Source: a virus
Length of the DNA: 64,000 nucleotides
Virus record (IMG/VR): IMGVR_UViG_3300027749_000080
Span: 20,195-84,194 of that record
Direction: 5' to 3' (one strand)
The stretch's first letter is position 1, and every line of letters starts with the position of its first letter. The position numbers and the translations under genes were made by a program. This document shows positions 50,901 through 60,598 of the stretch, in pieces. A model generated the notes under the pieces. The model searched no databases and was not told the origin of the DNA. It worked only from the letters and a program-made list of their open reading frames with translations.

Positions 50901-52310
50901 AGTAGTTCTTCTAAAAAAATCCGCAACTTCTCTTTTTGCAATAACCTTTAATTCATTAATTGTCGGTTCTATTTGATTTGGAAAAACCTTTTCAATTTCT
51001 GCCTTCTTTTTTATTTCAAGGGTTGAGTTTAGAGTTTCATAAAATTTCTCATAAGCTGCTTGGCTTTTAATATAAAATTGAGTATCTCCTTCTGTTATTG
51101 AAACTGGAGCGTTTTCAATTCCTTTAAAAATTGGATCAATTTTATTTGGATCAACTGACAGCCCTCTTTCTTCTAATGTATATAAATATTGAATTGGGTT
51201 TGCAAATTTACGGTATAGTCCAGGATAACCATTTGATACTCGGTTATATAGTGCTCCAGGAACATAGTCATAATTTGATAAAGGGTCAGAATTTACAGAA
51301 TCAGCTGGGATACTTGAACAAAATGTTGCAAGAGTATTAGCAAATGGAGTATTGGTTAAATGAGTATTTTCTTTAACTGGAATATATTTAGTAATTGATT
51401 CAGAGCTGCCATCCTGTTTTATTTGAGGTACATTTATCGTAGTTATATCTAAATCAATTAATCTAACTCCAAAGGCTGCTGTAAATGCAGGAATATTAAT
51501 GATAGTAGAGGTTTGATCATTATCAAAATATGGAATAAATTGGCCGCTTATTTTTTTACATAAAGAACTGAGGGTTTGAGAAGTAGTCGATGCAGATCCA
51601 AGTGGAGGTAGTGAGCTAATTTTTTCGGATAGAGCATTGGTTGCTCCTTGTTTAGCAACAATTTGATTTTCTTCTGCAACAATTCTATTTTTACGAGCTT
51701 CATAATATAGTTTATAAGCTGAACCACTTATTAGAATATTATAGGCGTTTTCTGAAATAAGATATGTTAATATCTTATTCGAATCATATGTTGTAAATGT
51801 TTTAAAGGTTGAGTCACTTAAATTACTAATTATACTAAATGCATAATAATAATTACCATAATTGTTATAGTTATTAATATACTCATTCCAAATTTGATTT
51901 TCAATAGCTAGTGTTCGGGTATATTCATCAGTCCAATATAAGAATTGGGAAGTTAATGGTTCAACGTTAGATATTGTAGAATTAAAAAAGTCTAGTCGTT
52001 CTTTGTAATACTCTGAAATAACTGTATAATGGTCAAGTGCTTCTTGTACTCGACCTTTAACTACGGCAATTTCAATAGTAGTTGCCTGCTTTGCCATTTG
52101 ATTAATTAAAATAGCCTTTACGTCTTCAACTCCTTGGTTAATACAATTGCCATTATCTGCTGGCATTGGAATTTTAAACTCTTTTGCAACTGGGGCAATA
52201 GGTTCAGGTAAACAGGCTTTTACATTAGCTAGGTCAGCATCAGTAAAAACAGGCGATGCAAGCTTTCCGCACTTAATATCATTAATTAGGCTTTTAAATG
52301 TGACGTTCAA
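47946..52310 (-). CDS. Giant structural-type protein, unknown
   Basis: A 1454-residue protein starting from TTG at 52310. It has no enzymatic motif. The first 600 residues are helical and beta-mixed; about 780-1030 is Lys-rich and probably coiled; about 1060-1300 is rich in hydrophobic Leu/Ile/Pro stretches ('LFNSLLGLLPPIILPLKPDI') that look like amphipathic or membrane-active segments rather than classic spans. The C-terminus ('LPPWERLTHKNPLFAIFLDE') is aromatic. It could be a baseplate wedge, virion-internal or membrane-penetrating protein. A near-late element (GATAAAATAA) lies about 20 bases upstream. It is opposite in strand to other tail genes. Confidence 0.55.
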   Translation of the reverse strand: MNVTFKSLINDIKCGKLASPVFTDADLANVKACLPEPIAPVAKEFKIPMPADNGNCINQGVEDVKAILINQMAKQATTIEIAVVKGRVQEALDHYTVISEYYKERLDFFNSTISNVEPLTSQFLYWTDEYTRTLAIENQIWNEYINNYNNYGNYYYAFSIISNLSDSTFKTFTTYDSNKILTYLISENAYNILISGSAYKLYYEARKNRIVAEENQIVAKQGATNALSEKISSLPPLGSASTTSQTLSSLCKKISGQFIPYFDNDQTSTIINIPAFTAAFGVRLIDLDITTINVPQIKQDGSSESITKYIPVKENTHLTNTPFANTLATFCSSIPADSVNSDPLSNYDYVPGALYNRVSNGYPGLYRKFANPIQYLYTLEERGLSVDPNKIDPIFKGIENAPVSITEGDTQFYIKSQAAYEKFYETLNSTLEIKKKAEIEKVFPNQIEPTINELKVIAKREVADFFRRTTDVQLKLARPTSYRAQTSSIYSNGNFKYSPIDSVLPEKLAYYTKSYSEILEKIKECNTEIELLDVKIKENSMDPDVLAKKIADVACFKGPAATVIPTKDCEAEVMKKLGKDPLFIRTLGGTDASLPDMTNSCYWREFTKSLNKVSLLPIPDLTAPLFRYYPINNIIPTPLGIALIPIPQKWRTLFTLSTPVGTLVTFLTMPIAIVGIPLPSIYILYFAPDGNKYMLLAPNIPLVYMTPTSIKYGFEIDQTAASENPLGLDPANPFKGQLIKGSLVNPLAISGNASKAVRLTALAATLALGKNPKITTRDGTPIGEVDPITYIASYAGDLEKMMNFLDLDLGNDFNKQIADFKRSMNIQFNKLGEIQLTAVAKLKDKTRKDRESQVMGAEGESNLKKKRESKKAARSLDPIKLSSKISGVLDDFDAYIDKINLGTISFPDSPTKLNPKLPSAISGLQPTIEKAAKGLIDFDLDSTDLIAKIKRMASHVNPAKLLSKKTFNLNKEEDVSEFKKAIKEYANKALDYLQGNANPAEEDIDPNLSEAEKGKIKEAAKLRKERLKQALTFTTLSVAAPNLKLFDPAAPCCAAAQPPPEIVSPQILAAIGVFNALLDALLSGLTIDVLKSLLGEALEEIGIAVVTTLFNSLLGLLPPIILPLKPDIVSISQAVILPILSALSVPQSPNPTGVPFPIQIVIPLDIVIKPLLKLALAYLLELILRMLSDAGDMLTANQGPNSSSLKEILRQIPCGNSEFAKVSTTASSNYVSITLPNGFNIKLPKIPMLPLDIVSYFALLTATDLVELIKGLLNTAIDGILEPLKTIVGPILSLTKSLKDLSFTVVDSANPYILPIKLAIMLIQLEIPNSAKLKLANLEAINLLKAAYIPVITFAEPVVKELAYLVSILACSFGNKPGVQVARIASSPFFNQDDLPPWERLTHKNPLFAIFLDELAWRGSIASTGTLLFQSKMPGLYPTAWSPSIFIDPGMHTS

Positions 52311-52356
52311 TGAATTAGGTTCTTTATTTTATCTATCATTCTCTCTAAATAGAACA

Positions 52357-52384
52357 GCGCTTGTGAGGGTTACTCAACAAGCGC
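52357..52384. other. Hairpin between groL and giant gene
   Basis: GCGCTTG-TGAG pairs with CTCA-a-CAAGCGC, an 11-bp stem with one bulge and a 5-base loop, in the 100-base gap after the GroEL stop. No T run follows on either strand, so it may be a weak terminator, an RNA-stabilising end or an operator. Confidence 0.45.
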
Positions 52385-52410
52385 CGATCTGCAATTGTAA
52401 TTTAAAATTA

Positions 52411-53994
<1,584 letters not shown>

Positions 53995-54007
53995 TTATTT
54001 GATTATT

Positions 54008-54751
54008 TTACTTTATTATTATATCTGATTTTTCAATTTGGTTTAGGTTAGAAAGCTTTAATGCCACTTGAATTAAGGTAATAACGTCTTTTTGGCAGTA
54101 TTCTTTAATTCCTTCAACGTTTCCAGCCCAATAATTCTCATGCACTTGTTCGCCTTTCATTGCATCTTTGGGGGAGTCAATGCCAAGTACAGTAGCTAAA
54201 AGGTCAAGCGATGTGAATCCTTCTTGCCATGCACCAAATGACCAAAGTTCGGAAGTATCAACTATTGAAGTTTCCCAAGGTTTTTTATCCCATACTTGTA
54301 ATGGAGTTGCTGGCTCAATATTAAGAATGAATGCTCTTTTACATAGGAACGGAACATCAAATCTTTTAACGTTATGGCCAGCAATTTTTACGCCAGTCTT
54401 TGAAAGAGCTGACATTAGTTTAAAGGACTGCCGTAGGATTTCGGCTTCATCATCACCAGCATAGGAAACAATTTGAGCAGTTGGCACGCCATCTACAAAT
54501 TTCATTTTGCCAAATGAGACACAAACAACTCTACCGAATTCAGCATGCAGAGCCGATTTCATTTGATAAAGCTCTTCATCTGACTTGTCTTTATTATCTG
54601 GGTATTTAGCCCCTAACTGATTTTTAAGGATTTCTGCTTTAGCTGACCATAACTCTTGCATTTTAGGTGAAAGAGAATCAGCATGATTGGCAGTACCGGC
54701 TGTTTCTATATCAAAAAACAGCATTTTTTCTAATTGGTGTGGATCGAACAT
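54008..54751 (-). CDS. DEDD 3'-5' exonuclease
   Basis: The 247-residue protein carries the DEDDy exonuclease motifs: 'LFFDIETAG' (D14, E16), '[20 protein letters not shown]' (motif II with Asp) and '[13 protein letters not shown]' (motif III, Y-x-x-x-D). The arrangement resembles stand-alone exonucleases related to the family B polymerase proofreading domain. It may trim DNA ends or degrade host DNA. It precedes GroEL by 16 bases on the minus strand and faces the RuvC-like gene across a 232-base intergenic region. Confidence 0.8.
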   Translation of the reverse strand: MFDPHQLEKMLFFDIETAGTANHADSLSPKMQELWSAKAEILKNQLGAKYPDNKDKSDEELYQMKSALHAEFGRVVCVSFGKMKFVDGVPTAQIVSYAGDDEAEILRQSFKLMSALSKTGVKIAGHNVKRFDVPFLCKRAFILNIEPATPLQVWDKKPWETSIVDTSELWSFGAWQEGFTSLDLLATVLGIDSPKDAMKGEQVHENYWAGNVEGIKEYCQKDVITLIQVALKLSNLNQIEKSDIIIK

Positions 54752-54983
54752 GAATTTAGTGTTATAAGTTAGGCTAATTATACCTATAAAAAGAATTAAG
54801 TAGCTAAGTCTAAAGTTTACTTAATTTTTAATATTAATAAAATAAGTAGACTAAGAATCAACTAACTAAGTTTCTGACGCTATACCCTCCCAACACCCTT
54901 ATTCTACAGTACATTTTACAAAGGTTTTAAACAAAACTAAAAAATAGTTATGAGTAGAATATTTAAAATGATTAAAATGAACC
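54752..54983. promoter_or_regulatory. Divergent intergenic region
   Basis: A 232-base AT-rich gap between the exonuclease (minus) and RuvC-like (plus) genes. It must hold promoters for both, but I find no late element and no clear match to the early/middle motif. No tRNA or convincing hairpin is visible. Confidence 0.3.
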
Positions 54984-55649
54984 TTGGTAGTAATTGGTAT
55001 AGACTTTTCAATACAGTTTCCAGCTGTATGCATCTGTAAAGACTTTAAAAGTTTTCATTGGATTGCGTGTGTTAATACCAATACGACTAAAGCCCATCGA
55101 AAATTACTTGAAGATACGCAACTTCAATTTCCTGGACTCGAATTCATATTTTTACCCCCCAAGAACTTTAAATACGATACCTACTCTGGTGTAGAACGTG
55201 CTAAATTAGCAAACTATTCACTGCTAGTTGATACCCTAATAAATCGAGTAAAAGAGGTCATTAAACCAGAACCAGACCGAATCATTTCAATTGAAGGTAT
55301 TGCGTATGGGGCTCAAGGTAATGCCTTATTAGATATAGCTCAGTCAACTGGAATGCTTAGAAAAAAGGTGCTAGATGACTTATTAAATAACAAGCAGGAA
55401 AGTCTATTCATATTTTCACCTGGCGAACTTAAAAATGCAATTGGTGCAAAGGGTAATGCTGGTAAAATTGACGTTTACAAACAGTTTATGGAAACCCCGC
55501 TGCTTGCAAAAGACAGTAGTTTACATAAAGTATTAATTCAATATAATGATCAAATTATTAAAAAAGATGTGGTAGGTTCGCCATTTATGGACATGATTGA
55601 TTCGTATTTAGCCGTCCTTAAGGTCTACACATCACTAAAAGAATCCTAA
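54984..55649 (+). CDS. RuvC-like Holliday junction resolvase
   Basis: The 221-residue protein has the RNase H-fold resolvase acidic set: D7 in 'VIGIDFS', E104 in 'IISIEGIAYG', and D203/D206 in 'FMDMIDSYLA', with a helical 'LDIAQSTGMLRKKV' as in RuvC. It would cut branched DNA from recombination and packaging, a job done by endonuclease VII in T4. The start must be TTG at 54984 because an in-frame stop lies two codons upstream. The late sigma factor gene follows after four bases, so the pair are probably co-transcribed. Confidence 0.75.
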   Translation: MVVIGIDFSIQFPAVCICKDFKSFHWIACVNTNTTKAHRKLLEDTQLQFPGLEFIFLPPKNFKYDTYSGVERAKLANYSLLVDTLINRVKEVIKPEPDRIISIEGIAYGAQGNALLDIAQSTGMLRKKVLDDLLNNKQESLFIFSPGELKNAIGAKGNAGKIDVYKQFMETPLLAKDSSLHKVLIQYNDQIIKKDVVGSPFMDMIDSYLAVLKVYTSLKES

Positions 55650-55653
55650 CCAA

Positions 55654-56073
55654 ATGGCAAAGGCTAAAGAAAGTAAGTATTACATTAACAACCGAGATTT
55701 TACTAATGAAATTATCAGGTGCAAGCATGGAATGCTTAATGAAGTAACCGGTTATCAGCACACTGCTGGAGAATTATCCCCTATTGCAATCAATTATTTT
55801 ATAATTCTAGCAAATAGAGCAATCTTAAAATTAAGGTTTAGCAATCCACTCGATAAAGAGGACTGTATTCAGTCGGCTCTATTAGATCTACTTAGATATT
55901 GGAGAAACTTTAACGAAGAAAAATCAAACAATGCATTTGCCTATTTTACGCAGATTGCAAAGAACGGATATGCAAAGGAATACAAAAAGATTTACAAACA
56001 CATAGGTAAAGGCGAAAAGGTTGAGTTTGTATCATTAAGCCATTCTGGAGAAAGTGAAATCTATACGATATGA
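55654..56073 (+). CDS. 55: Late transcription sigma factor, gp55-like
   Basis: The 139-residue protein (T4 gp55: 185) has the gp55 opening 'SKYYINNRDFTNEIIRCK' and a sigma region 2-like segment, 'DKEDCIQSALLDLLRYWRNF' followed by 'NAFAYFTQIAKNGYAKEYKK', which contacts core RNA polymerase and opens the promoter. gp55 recognises the TATAAATA late promoter without a -35 element. The same motif stands before structural genes here, supporting the assignment. It would work with a clamp and gp33-type co-activator in T4; a gp33 candidate lies at 40987. Confidence 0.82.
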   Translation: MAKAKESKYYINNRDFTNEIIRCKHGMLNEVTGYQHTAGELSPIAINYFIILANRAILKLRFSNPLDKEDCIQSALLDLLRYWRNFNEEKSNNAFAYFTQIAKNGYAKEYKKIYKHIGKGEKVEFVSLSHSGESEIYTI

Positions 56074-56120
56074 ACATTTTTGTACCTAGTCATATATAAA
56101 TCCACTAGCACTAACCTCCT

Positions 56121-56130
56121 TAATAAATAA
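56121..56130 (+). promoter_or_regulatory. Late promoter-like element TAATAAATAA
   Basis: It lies 24 bases before the ATG at 56155. A weaker TATAAATC occurs at 56095. Confidence 0.5.
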
Positions 56131-56154
56131 AGGTAAAGAGCTGGGCAATAACTC

Positions 56155-59100
56155 ATGAACATTAATAATCTGGTATTTTTTGATAAAAATGGTGAATCTT
56201 ATAACTTTTCACAAAACACCGAAACCGGTGCTTGGGAAGGTTCTGATTACTTTTTACCAATATCAACTGCGTTATATGACGTTTCAAACCTGTTTATTCT
56301 TGAAAAGGTTGGAGATAATTACAGATTTCCAGTTTTAGAACCTGGCTCTAAATTAACAGTTACTTGGCAAACTGCTGAGTCTGCTGATAATTTTTTCTTA
56401 TTTACAATAGCAAAAGAGGATAAACATACCGATTCAACTACCTACTTATCAAGACAGTCTAGGCTTGATATAAATTACGAAGATCTTTCACCGGGCGGAT
56501 TTGTTAATCTGGATTTAGCTTACCCATTACAATTAAATGTAGGATTTTCTCCATCAGAAGAGGTTAGTTATAACCGAATCTTAAATATTCATTATGAAAC
56601 TGGTTCAGGTAAGACACTAATTGCCTCTATTTACTTTTACGGTGAAGGCGAAGATGAAGATGAACGTTTCCGAATTTGGTTAGCCAACTTTGGAATCAAG
56701 TTTAATCGAGAAGATGCTCTTTTACTAAAAGATTACGACCTAAAAGAAGGTTTACCTGACTGGAAACAAATTAACCAAGCCCGAAAGCAGCTATTAGTAA
56801 ACCGCGATCAAATTTATCCATACGTTGGTACCTATAAAGGACTTATTAATATTATTAATATTTTAGGGTATCGAGATGTACTTAGAGTAAAGGAATATTG
56901 GCAAGATCAGGACTCCAAGTCTGGATACTATGGCAAATATGCGATGGTTGACGTTACTGACCTACTTACAACAGGTTCAATTGATGAATTAGATTTAGTT
57001 GATCTAAATGGCCAACTTAAAAAAGGCGGAAAATTTAAAAAGACTGAATTTCTTGCGCTGGTTTATGAATTTTCAGTTGCCAGCAATGTTTATGATGACG
57101 ATGGTGTTCCAGAAGTTGAATTTACCACAGATTTCACAGTAGACGAAATATTTTATAAATTAAATCGCCTTTCTACTAAATTAAAAACTGAAATTTTACC
57201 AATAAACGTTGTAATTAAGGACGTTATTGGAGAATTCATATATTTTAGTAAATTTAATATTAGAAGTTGGTCAGATTCTGCAATAATTACTGAATTGCAG
57301 ATAAATGATGACTATAATACTATAATTAATCATCCATCTTCTAAATCTCAACTACTATTAATTAGAGATATTAAACCTCTATACCCTAAGCTTAATGGAA
57401 CCTCAGAATTTCCTGAAATTACTTTTAATCAAACCACAATTTTCCCATATCAAAATGGCCAAAAGTATACAATATCAGAAATGCCAAGTTTTATCACGGC
57501 AATTGCTGATTACTATAGTGATATAAATCGATATGAATTTGAATTACACGGACAAACCAATCCAACTGTAACTGGCGATGATATTGATGGAAAAGTAGGT
57601 TGCCCAATTACACTTGAAGCCTATATTCCAGACTTTATGTTAGCTGATTTAGATGGATCAAAATTTGGTGATTTTAGTGGCAGCCATTTTACAATAGGTA
57701 ATATTCGATACCGTAACGGTTATGAAATTGAGTGGAATATTACAGGACCTCAAGGTTATGTATTTAATTGGAGAAGCAATCTTACTGATTTAGTTAAACT
57801 GCCTCATATTTTACCACATGTCGGAGATTATTCAATTAAATCAACTGTTTATGATTTACAAGGCGGTCAAAATGTTAGCTATTTACACACAACTGTACTT
57901 AATGAAGAGCCAGTAATTGAAGTATTTATGAAGGTCCAAGATAAACCTAAATACCAAATTAAGGACTTACATAATATAATGATTAAAGATCTTGGAGATA
58001 GTCCACTATATTTACCATTTGCAAATGTAGTTCAAGGAAATACATTTAATTCAGGATTATCTCAACACTATTTAGATTGGAACACCTATTCAAATAACTT
58101 TGGAGTAGGTAATCCACAAACTGAATCTGAAATATTTACAGAAGGTACTGGCTTTGAATTAATTAAAAATTCTACAAATTCTGCTAAATTACAATATGGA
58201 ACAGGTTCAAGTCAAGAAGGTCAACCTACGCTTGGAGATTATAGAAATGCAACACTACAAGACCTAATTCTAAATAGGCTATCTGATTTTTCATATACGG
58301 CTGACCGATTAAATGGATTTATAATTAAACTGGCTGAATACCCAAGCCATACTCTAACTTACCTTAATTTCTATTCAGACGATACACTAGGTGCATATGC
58401 ATTGGGCTCATATACTGATGCTGAGGATTTAGCTGATCAATTAAATCATGAAACCGCTGATCTAAATATTCAAGAATATCGATACGTTGCAGTAAACGAA
58501 AATATTCATGCTCATGCAAAGAGACAAGACAGAACGCTACACCGAGTTTTGGCATTAACTTATCAAGGCTCTCCTAGGTTTACTGAACATGTATATACGT
58601 TTAGTTATCCTAGACTAGTATATTCACCGACCCTAGTTAGTACCTTAAATTCACAGCTTTCTCAAATTGCTAAAGAAATAGATGAGGACTTATTATTTTT
58701 AAGTGTACCGTTTGATGACTGTTTAAGAAAAACTGGAGAAACCGCTTATTCGAATGGGTCATTTATAATTCCAAGTTCCTTTCCAAGTGCTAAAACTTTT
58801 ATCCTAACTCGTCCTCAGGAATTTATAGTAGGTAAAAAGGTCAGGGCCTCTAGTATATCAAACCCATCTGATTGGGCTGAAGGTATAGTGACTCAGCCTG
58901 CGGGTATAGATAGAATCCTTATAACTTTCTCAAGTAGTTCATTAACTGGTAATGTTGTATCAGACTGGAAATTTGAATATGTTGAAAGTATCGCTAATTT
59001 AACCCCAACTGAAGCAGTTGCTGGTACCCCAGATTATTGGATTAATAATCAATTTGGAAACTATATTGAATTTTCATCAACTACTGATCCAACTGCCACA

Positions 59101-59490
59101 GTTACCGGGTTCTTACCTTCTAACTTAGACCAAAATACGTTTAGCCTTTCCAACTTAAAAACTGGACCAGATGGGCTGGTTATTCCATTACATCAACCAG
59201 TATTTGCAGCAATTGCCAATATTGAATCTAAAAAGGAATGTATTTGGACACTAAGGCTATTTGACAAACAGGTTGTACAAATTAAAAATACTTCAACCTT
59301 TATTTGGAGATTTTCAGATCCTGGAGAATATTCATTAACCGTAAAAGTAACAGACATTAATAACAACGAGTATAAACTGGTCACTAATTTTAATGCAATT
59401 CATGCAAATGGAATAAAGGACTATACTAAATACCTTGAAGGCACGCTTAATCGCCGCAACCTATTATACGGTTCACGTCGATTTGCTTAA
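56155..59490 (+). CDS. Large baseplate/tail structural protein
   Basis: The 1111-residue protein begins a late structural block. An N-terminal part (1-330) includes 'PYVGTYKGLINIINILGYRD', a helix seen in wedge-type baseplate proteins. The middle and end have beta-sandwich, PKD-like stretches ('YEIEWNITGPQGYVFNW', 'HVGDYSIKSTVYDLQGGQ', 'WRFSDPGEYSLTVKVTD'), typical of carbohydrate or surface-binding modules. I infer a baseplate wedge or peripheral protein that touches the host surface. No catalytic residues are visible. Its stop overlaps the next late element. Confidence 0.6.
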   Translation: MNINNLVFFDKNGESYNFSQNTETGAWEGSDYFLPISTALYDVSNLFILEKVGDNYRFPVLEPGSKLTVTWQTAESADNFFLFTIAKEDKHTDSTTYLSRQSRLDINYEDLSPGGFVNLDLAYPLQLNVGFSPSEEVSYNRILNIHYETGSGKTLIASIYFYGEGEDEDERFRIWLANFGIKFNREDALLLKDYDLKEGLPDWKQINQARKQLLVNRDQIYPYVGTYKGLINIINILGYRDVLRVKEYWQDQDSKSGYYGKYAMVDVTDLLTTGSIDELDLVDLNGQLKKGGKFKKTEFLALVYEFSVASNVYDDDGVPEVEFTTDFTVDEIFYKLNRLSTKLKTEILPINVVIKDVIGEFIYFSKFNIRSWSDSAIITELQINDDYNTIINHPSSKSQLLLIRDIKPLYPKLNGTSEFPEITFNQTTIFPYQNGQKYTISEMPSFITAIADYYSDINRYEFELHGQTNPTVTGDDIDGKVGCPITLEAYIPDFMLADLDGSKFGDFSGSHFTIGNIRYRNGYEIEWNITGPQGYVFNWRSNLTDLVKLPHILPHVGDYSIKSTVYDLQGGQNVSYLHTTVLNEEPVIEVFMKVQDKPKYQIKDLHNIMIKDLGDSPLYLPFANVVQGNTFNSGLSQHYLDWNTYSNNFGVGNPQTESEIFTEGTGFELIKNSTNSAKLQYGTGSSQEGQPTLGDYRNATLQDLILNRLSDFSYTADRLNGFIIKLAEYPSHTLTYLNFYSDDTLGAYALGSYTDAEDLADQLNHETADLNIQEYRYVAVNENIHAHAKRQDRTLHRVLALTYQGSPRFTEHVYTFSYPRLVYSPTLVSTLNSQLSQIAKEIDEDLLFLSVPFDDCLRKTGETAYSNGSFIIPSSFPSAKTFILTRPQEFIVGKKVRASSISNPSDWAEGIVTQPAGIDRILITFSSSSLTGNVVSDWKFEYVESIANLTPTEAVAGTPDYWINNQFGNYIEFSSTTDPTATVTGFLPSNLDQNTFSLSNLKTGPDGLVIPLHQPVFAAIANIESKKECIWTLRLFDKQVVQIKNTSTFIWRFSDPGEYSLTVKVTDINNNEYKLVTNFNAIHANGIKDYTKYLEGTLNRRNLLYGSRRFA

Positions 59491-59497
59491 TAAATAA
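59488..59497 (+). promoter_or_regulatory. Late promoter-like element TAATAAATAA
   Basis: It overlaps the stop of the 1111-residue gene and lies 24 bases before the ATG at 59522, the same spacing as the element at 56121. Confidence 0.45.
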
Positions 59498-59521
59498 AAA
59501 AGACAAAAAATTACTTAAAAA

Positions 59522-60583
59522 ATGGCATTTACTAACCTAAATTTAAACACAACACCTTTATTGGAAACAACATTTATTTCTGATATGCGACTAATCGTTA
59601 ACGCTAACGTTGCTGTCGTTAAGGGTAAAGTTGAAGACTTAATCAATACCTTTGAATTTGATTTAACAAACAAATACATTGGAGTTGATAATTACTTTAA
59701 CCAAGTTAAAACAAATAACGTAATCCTAGGAAATAGTATTTCCTTTATGGATTCAACCAATGTAATTGGAAGTTTAACTAAATCCTCTGGCAAATCAATA
59801 TTTTCAGTTGATAAACTGGTTATTCAAGCTGGCGGATCAATCGATATGACTGGTACCGGCAATGCAATGGCGGTAAAGAAATTAGGAGTAGGCATGTCAT
59901 TGGTTAATTTACAAAATGTTGCACTATTTGCAGATGATGGATTCTATGTAGGTTCTCCAAATACATCAACTCCTGCTAAAACTCAACTTTACGGAGAAAC
60001 ATTACTGTTAGGCCAAGCAGTTACCCAAAGTACTGATACTGAGGCAGTTCCTAATTTAATTACGCTAAGCGCTGAATCTACTTATTATCATAAGACTCTA
60101 GTTTTAAGTAAGTCTAGTAATCAATTCATTTATCTTACTCTTAAAGCGGCAGATTCAAGCCCTAGTGGAAAACCGATTTACTTATTCTTAATGGAAGATG
60201 CCGCAAATCGTCCAAATCCAGGTCAAAGCTTTACAATTATAATTAAAGATTATAAAGATTCAAGCGGATTAAATTCAATAGCAGTAGGATATTGGGGAGA
60301 TATTAAAATTGTTCCAGGTTATATTGACGGAACCAATACTCAAGCTTTAATAAATGGTGGGACTCACTCAACTGAAGCAACTTCTGCAAATGCAAAAACA
60401 TTTGCACTAGCTAATCAGCATATTCAAATGTATAATACATCAATCCAAGCAACACTTACTGGATCATTAAAGTTTGGATCATCTGTTACTTTAACTAAAT
60501 TTGAAAACTTACCAGCAATTGGAACAGTTACTGATGCTCGATTTGTTATAACAGGTTCTCATAATATTAAAATAGTAAACTAA
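59522..60583 (+). CDS. Tail fibre or structural protein
   Basis: A 353-residue protein with Ser/Thr/Gly-rich, beta-repetitive sequence ('NNVILGNSISFMDSTNVIGS', 'SVDKLVIQAGGSIDMTGTGN') like the shafts of trimeric phage fibres. The C-terminal region has a globular beta look ('SFTIIIKDYKDSSGLNS'). The start follows a Lys-rich AT stretch and a late element. It lies between two large structural genes. Fibre or collar are both possible. No family is recognised with certainty. Confidence 0.55.
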   Translation: MAFTNLNLNTTPLLETTFISDMRLIVNANVAVVKGKVEDLINTFEFDLTNKYIGVDNYFNQVKTNNVILGNSISFMDSTNVIGSLTKSSGKSIFSVDKLVIQAGGSIDMTGTGNAMAVKKLGVGMSLVNLQNVALFADDGFYVGSPNTSTPAKTQLYGETLLLGQAVTQSTDTEAVPNLITLSAESTYYHKTLVLSKSSNQFIYLTLKAADSSPSGKPIYLFLMEDAANRPNPGQSFTIIIKDYKDSSGLNSIAVGYWGDIKIVPGYIDGTNTQALINGGTHSTEATSANAKTFALANQHIQMYNTSIQATLTGSLKFGSSVTLTKFENLPAIGTVTDARFVITGSHNIKIVN

Positions 60584-60598
60584 TTTAACTAAATACCT

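Noticed and set aside
54950-55039. 29-codon frame starting with ATG in the divergent region
   Set aside because: It runs out of frame into the RuvC-like gene, has no recognisable content and no coupled start.
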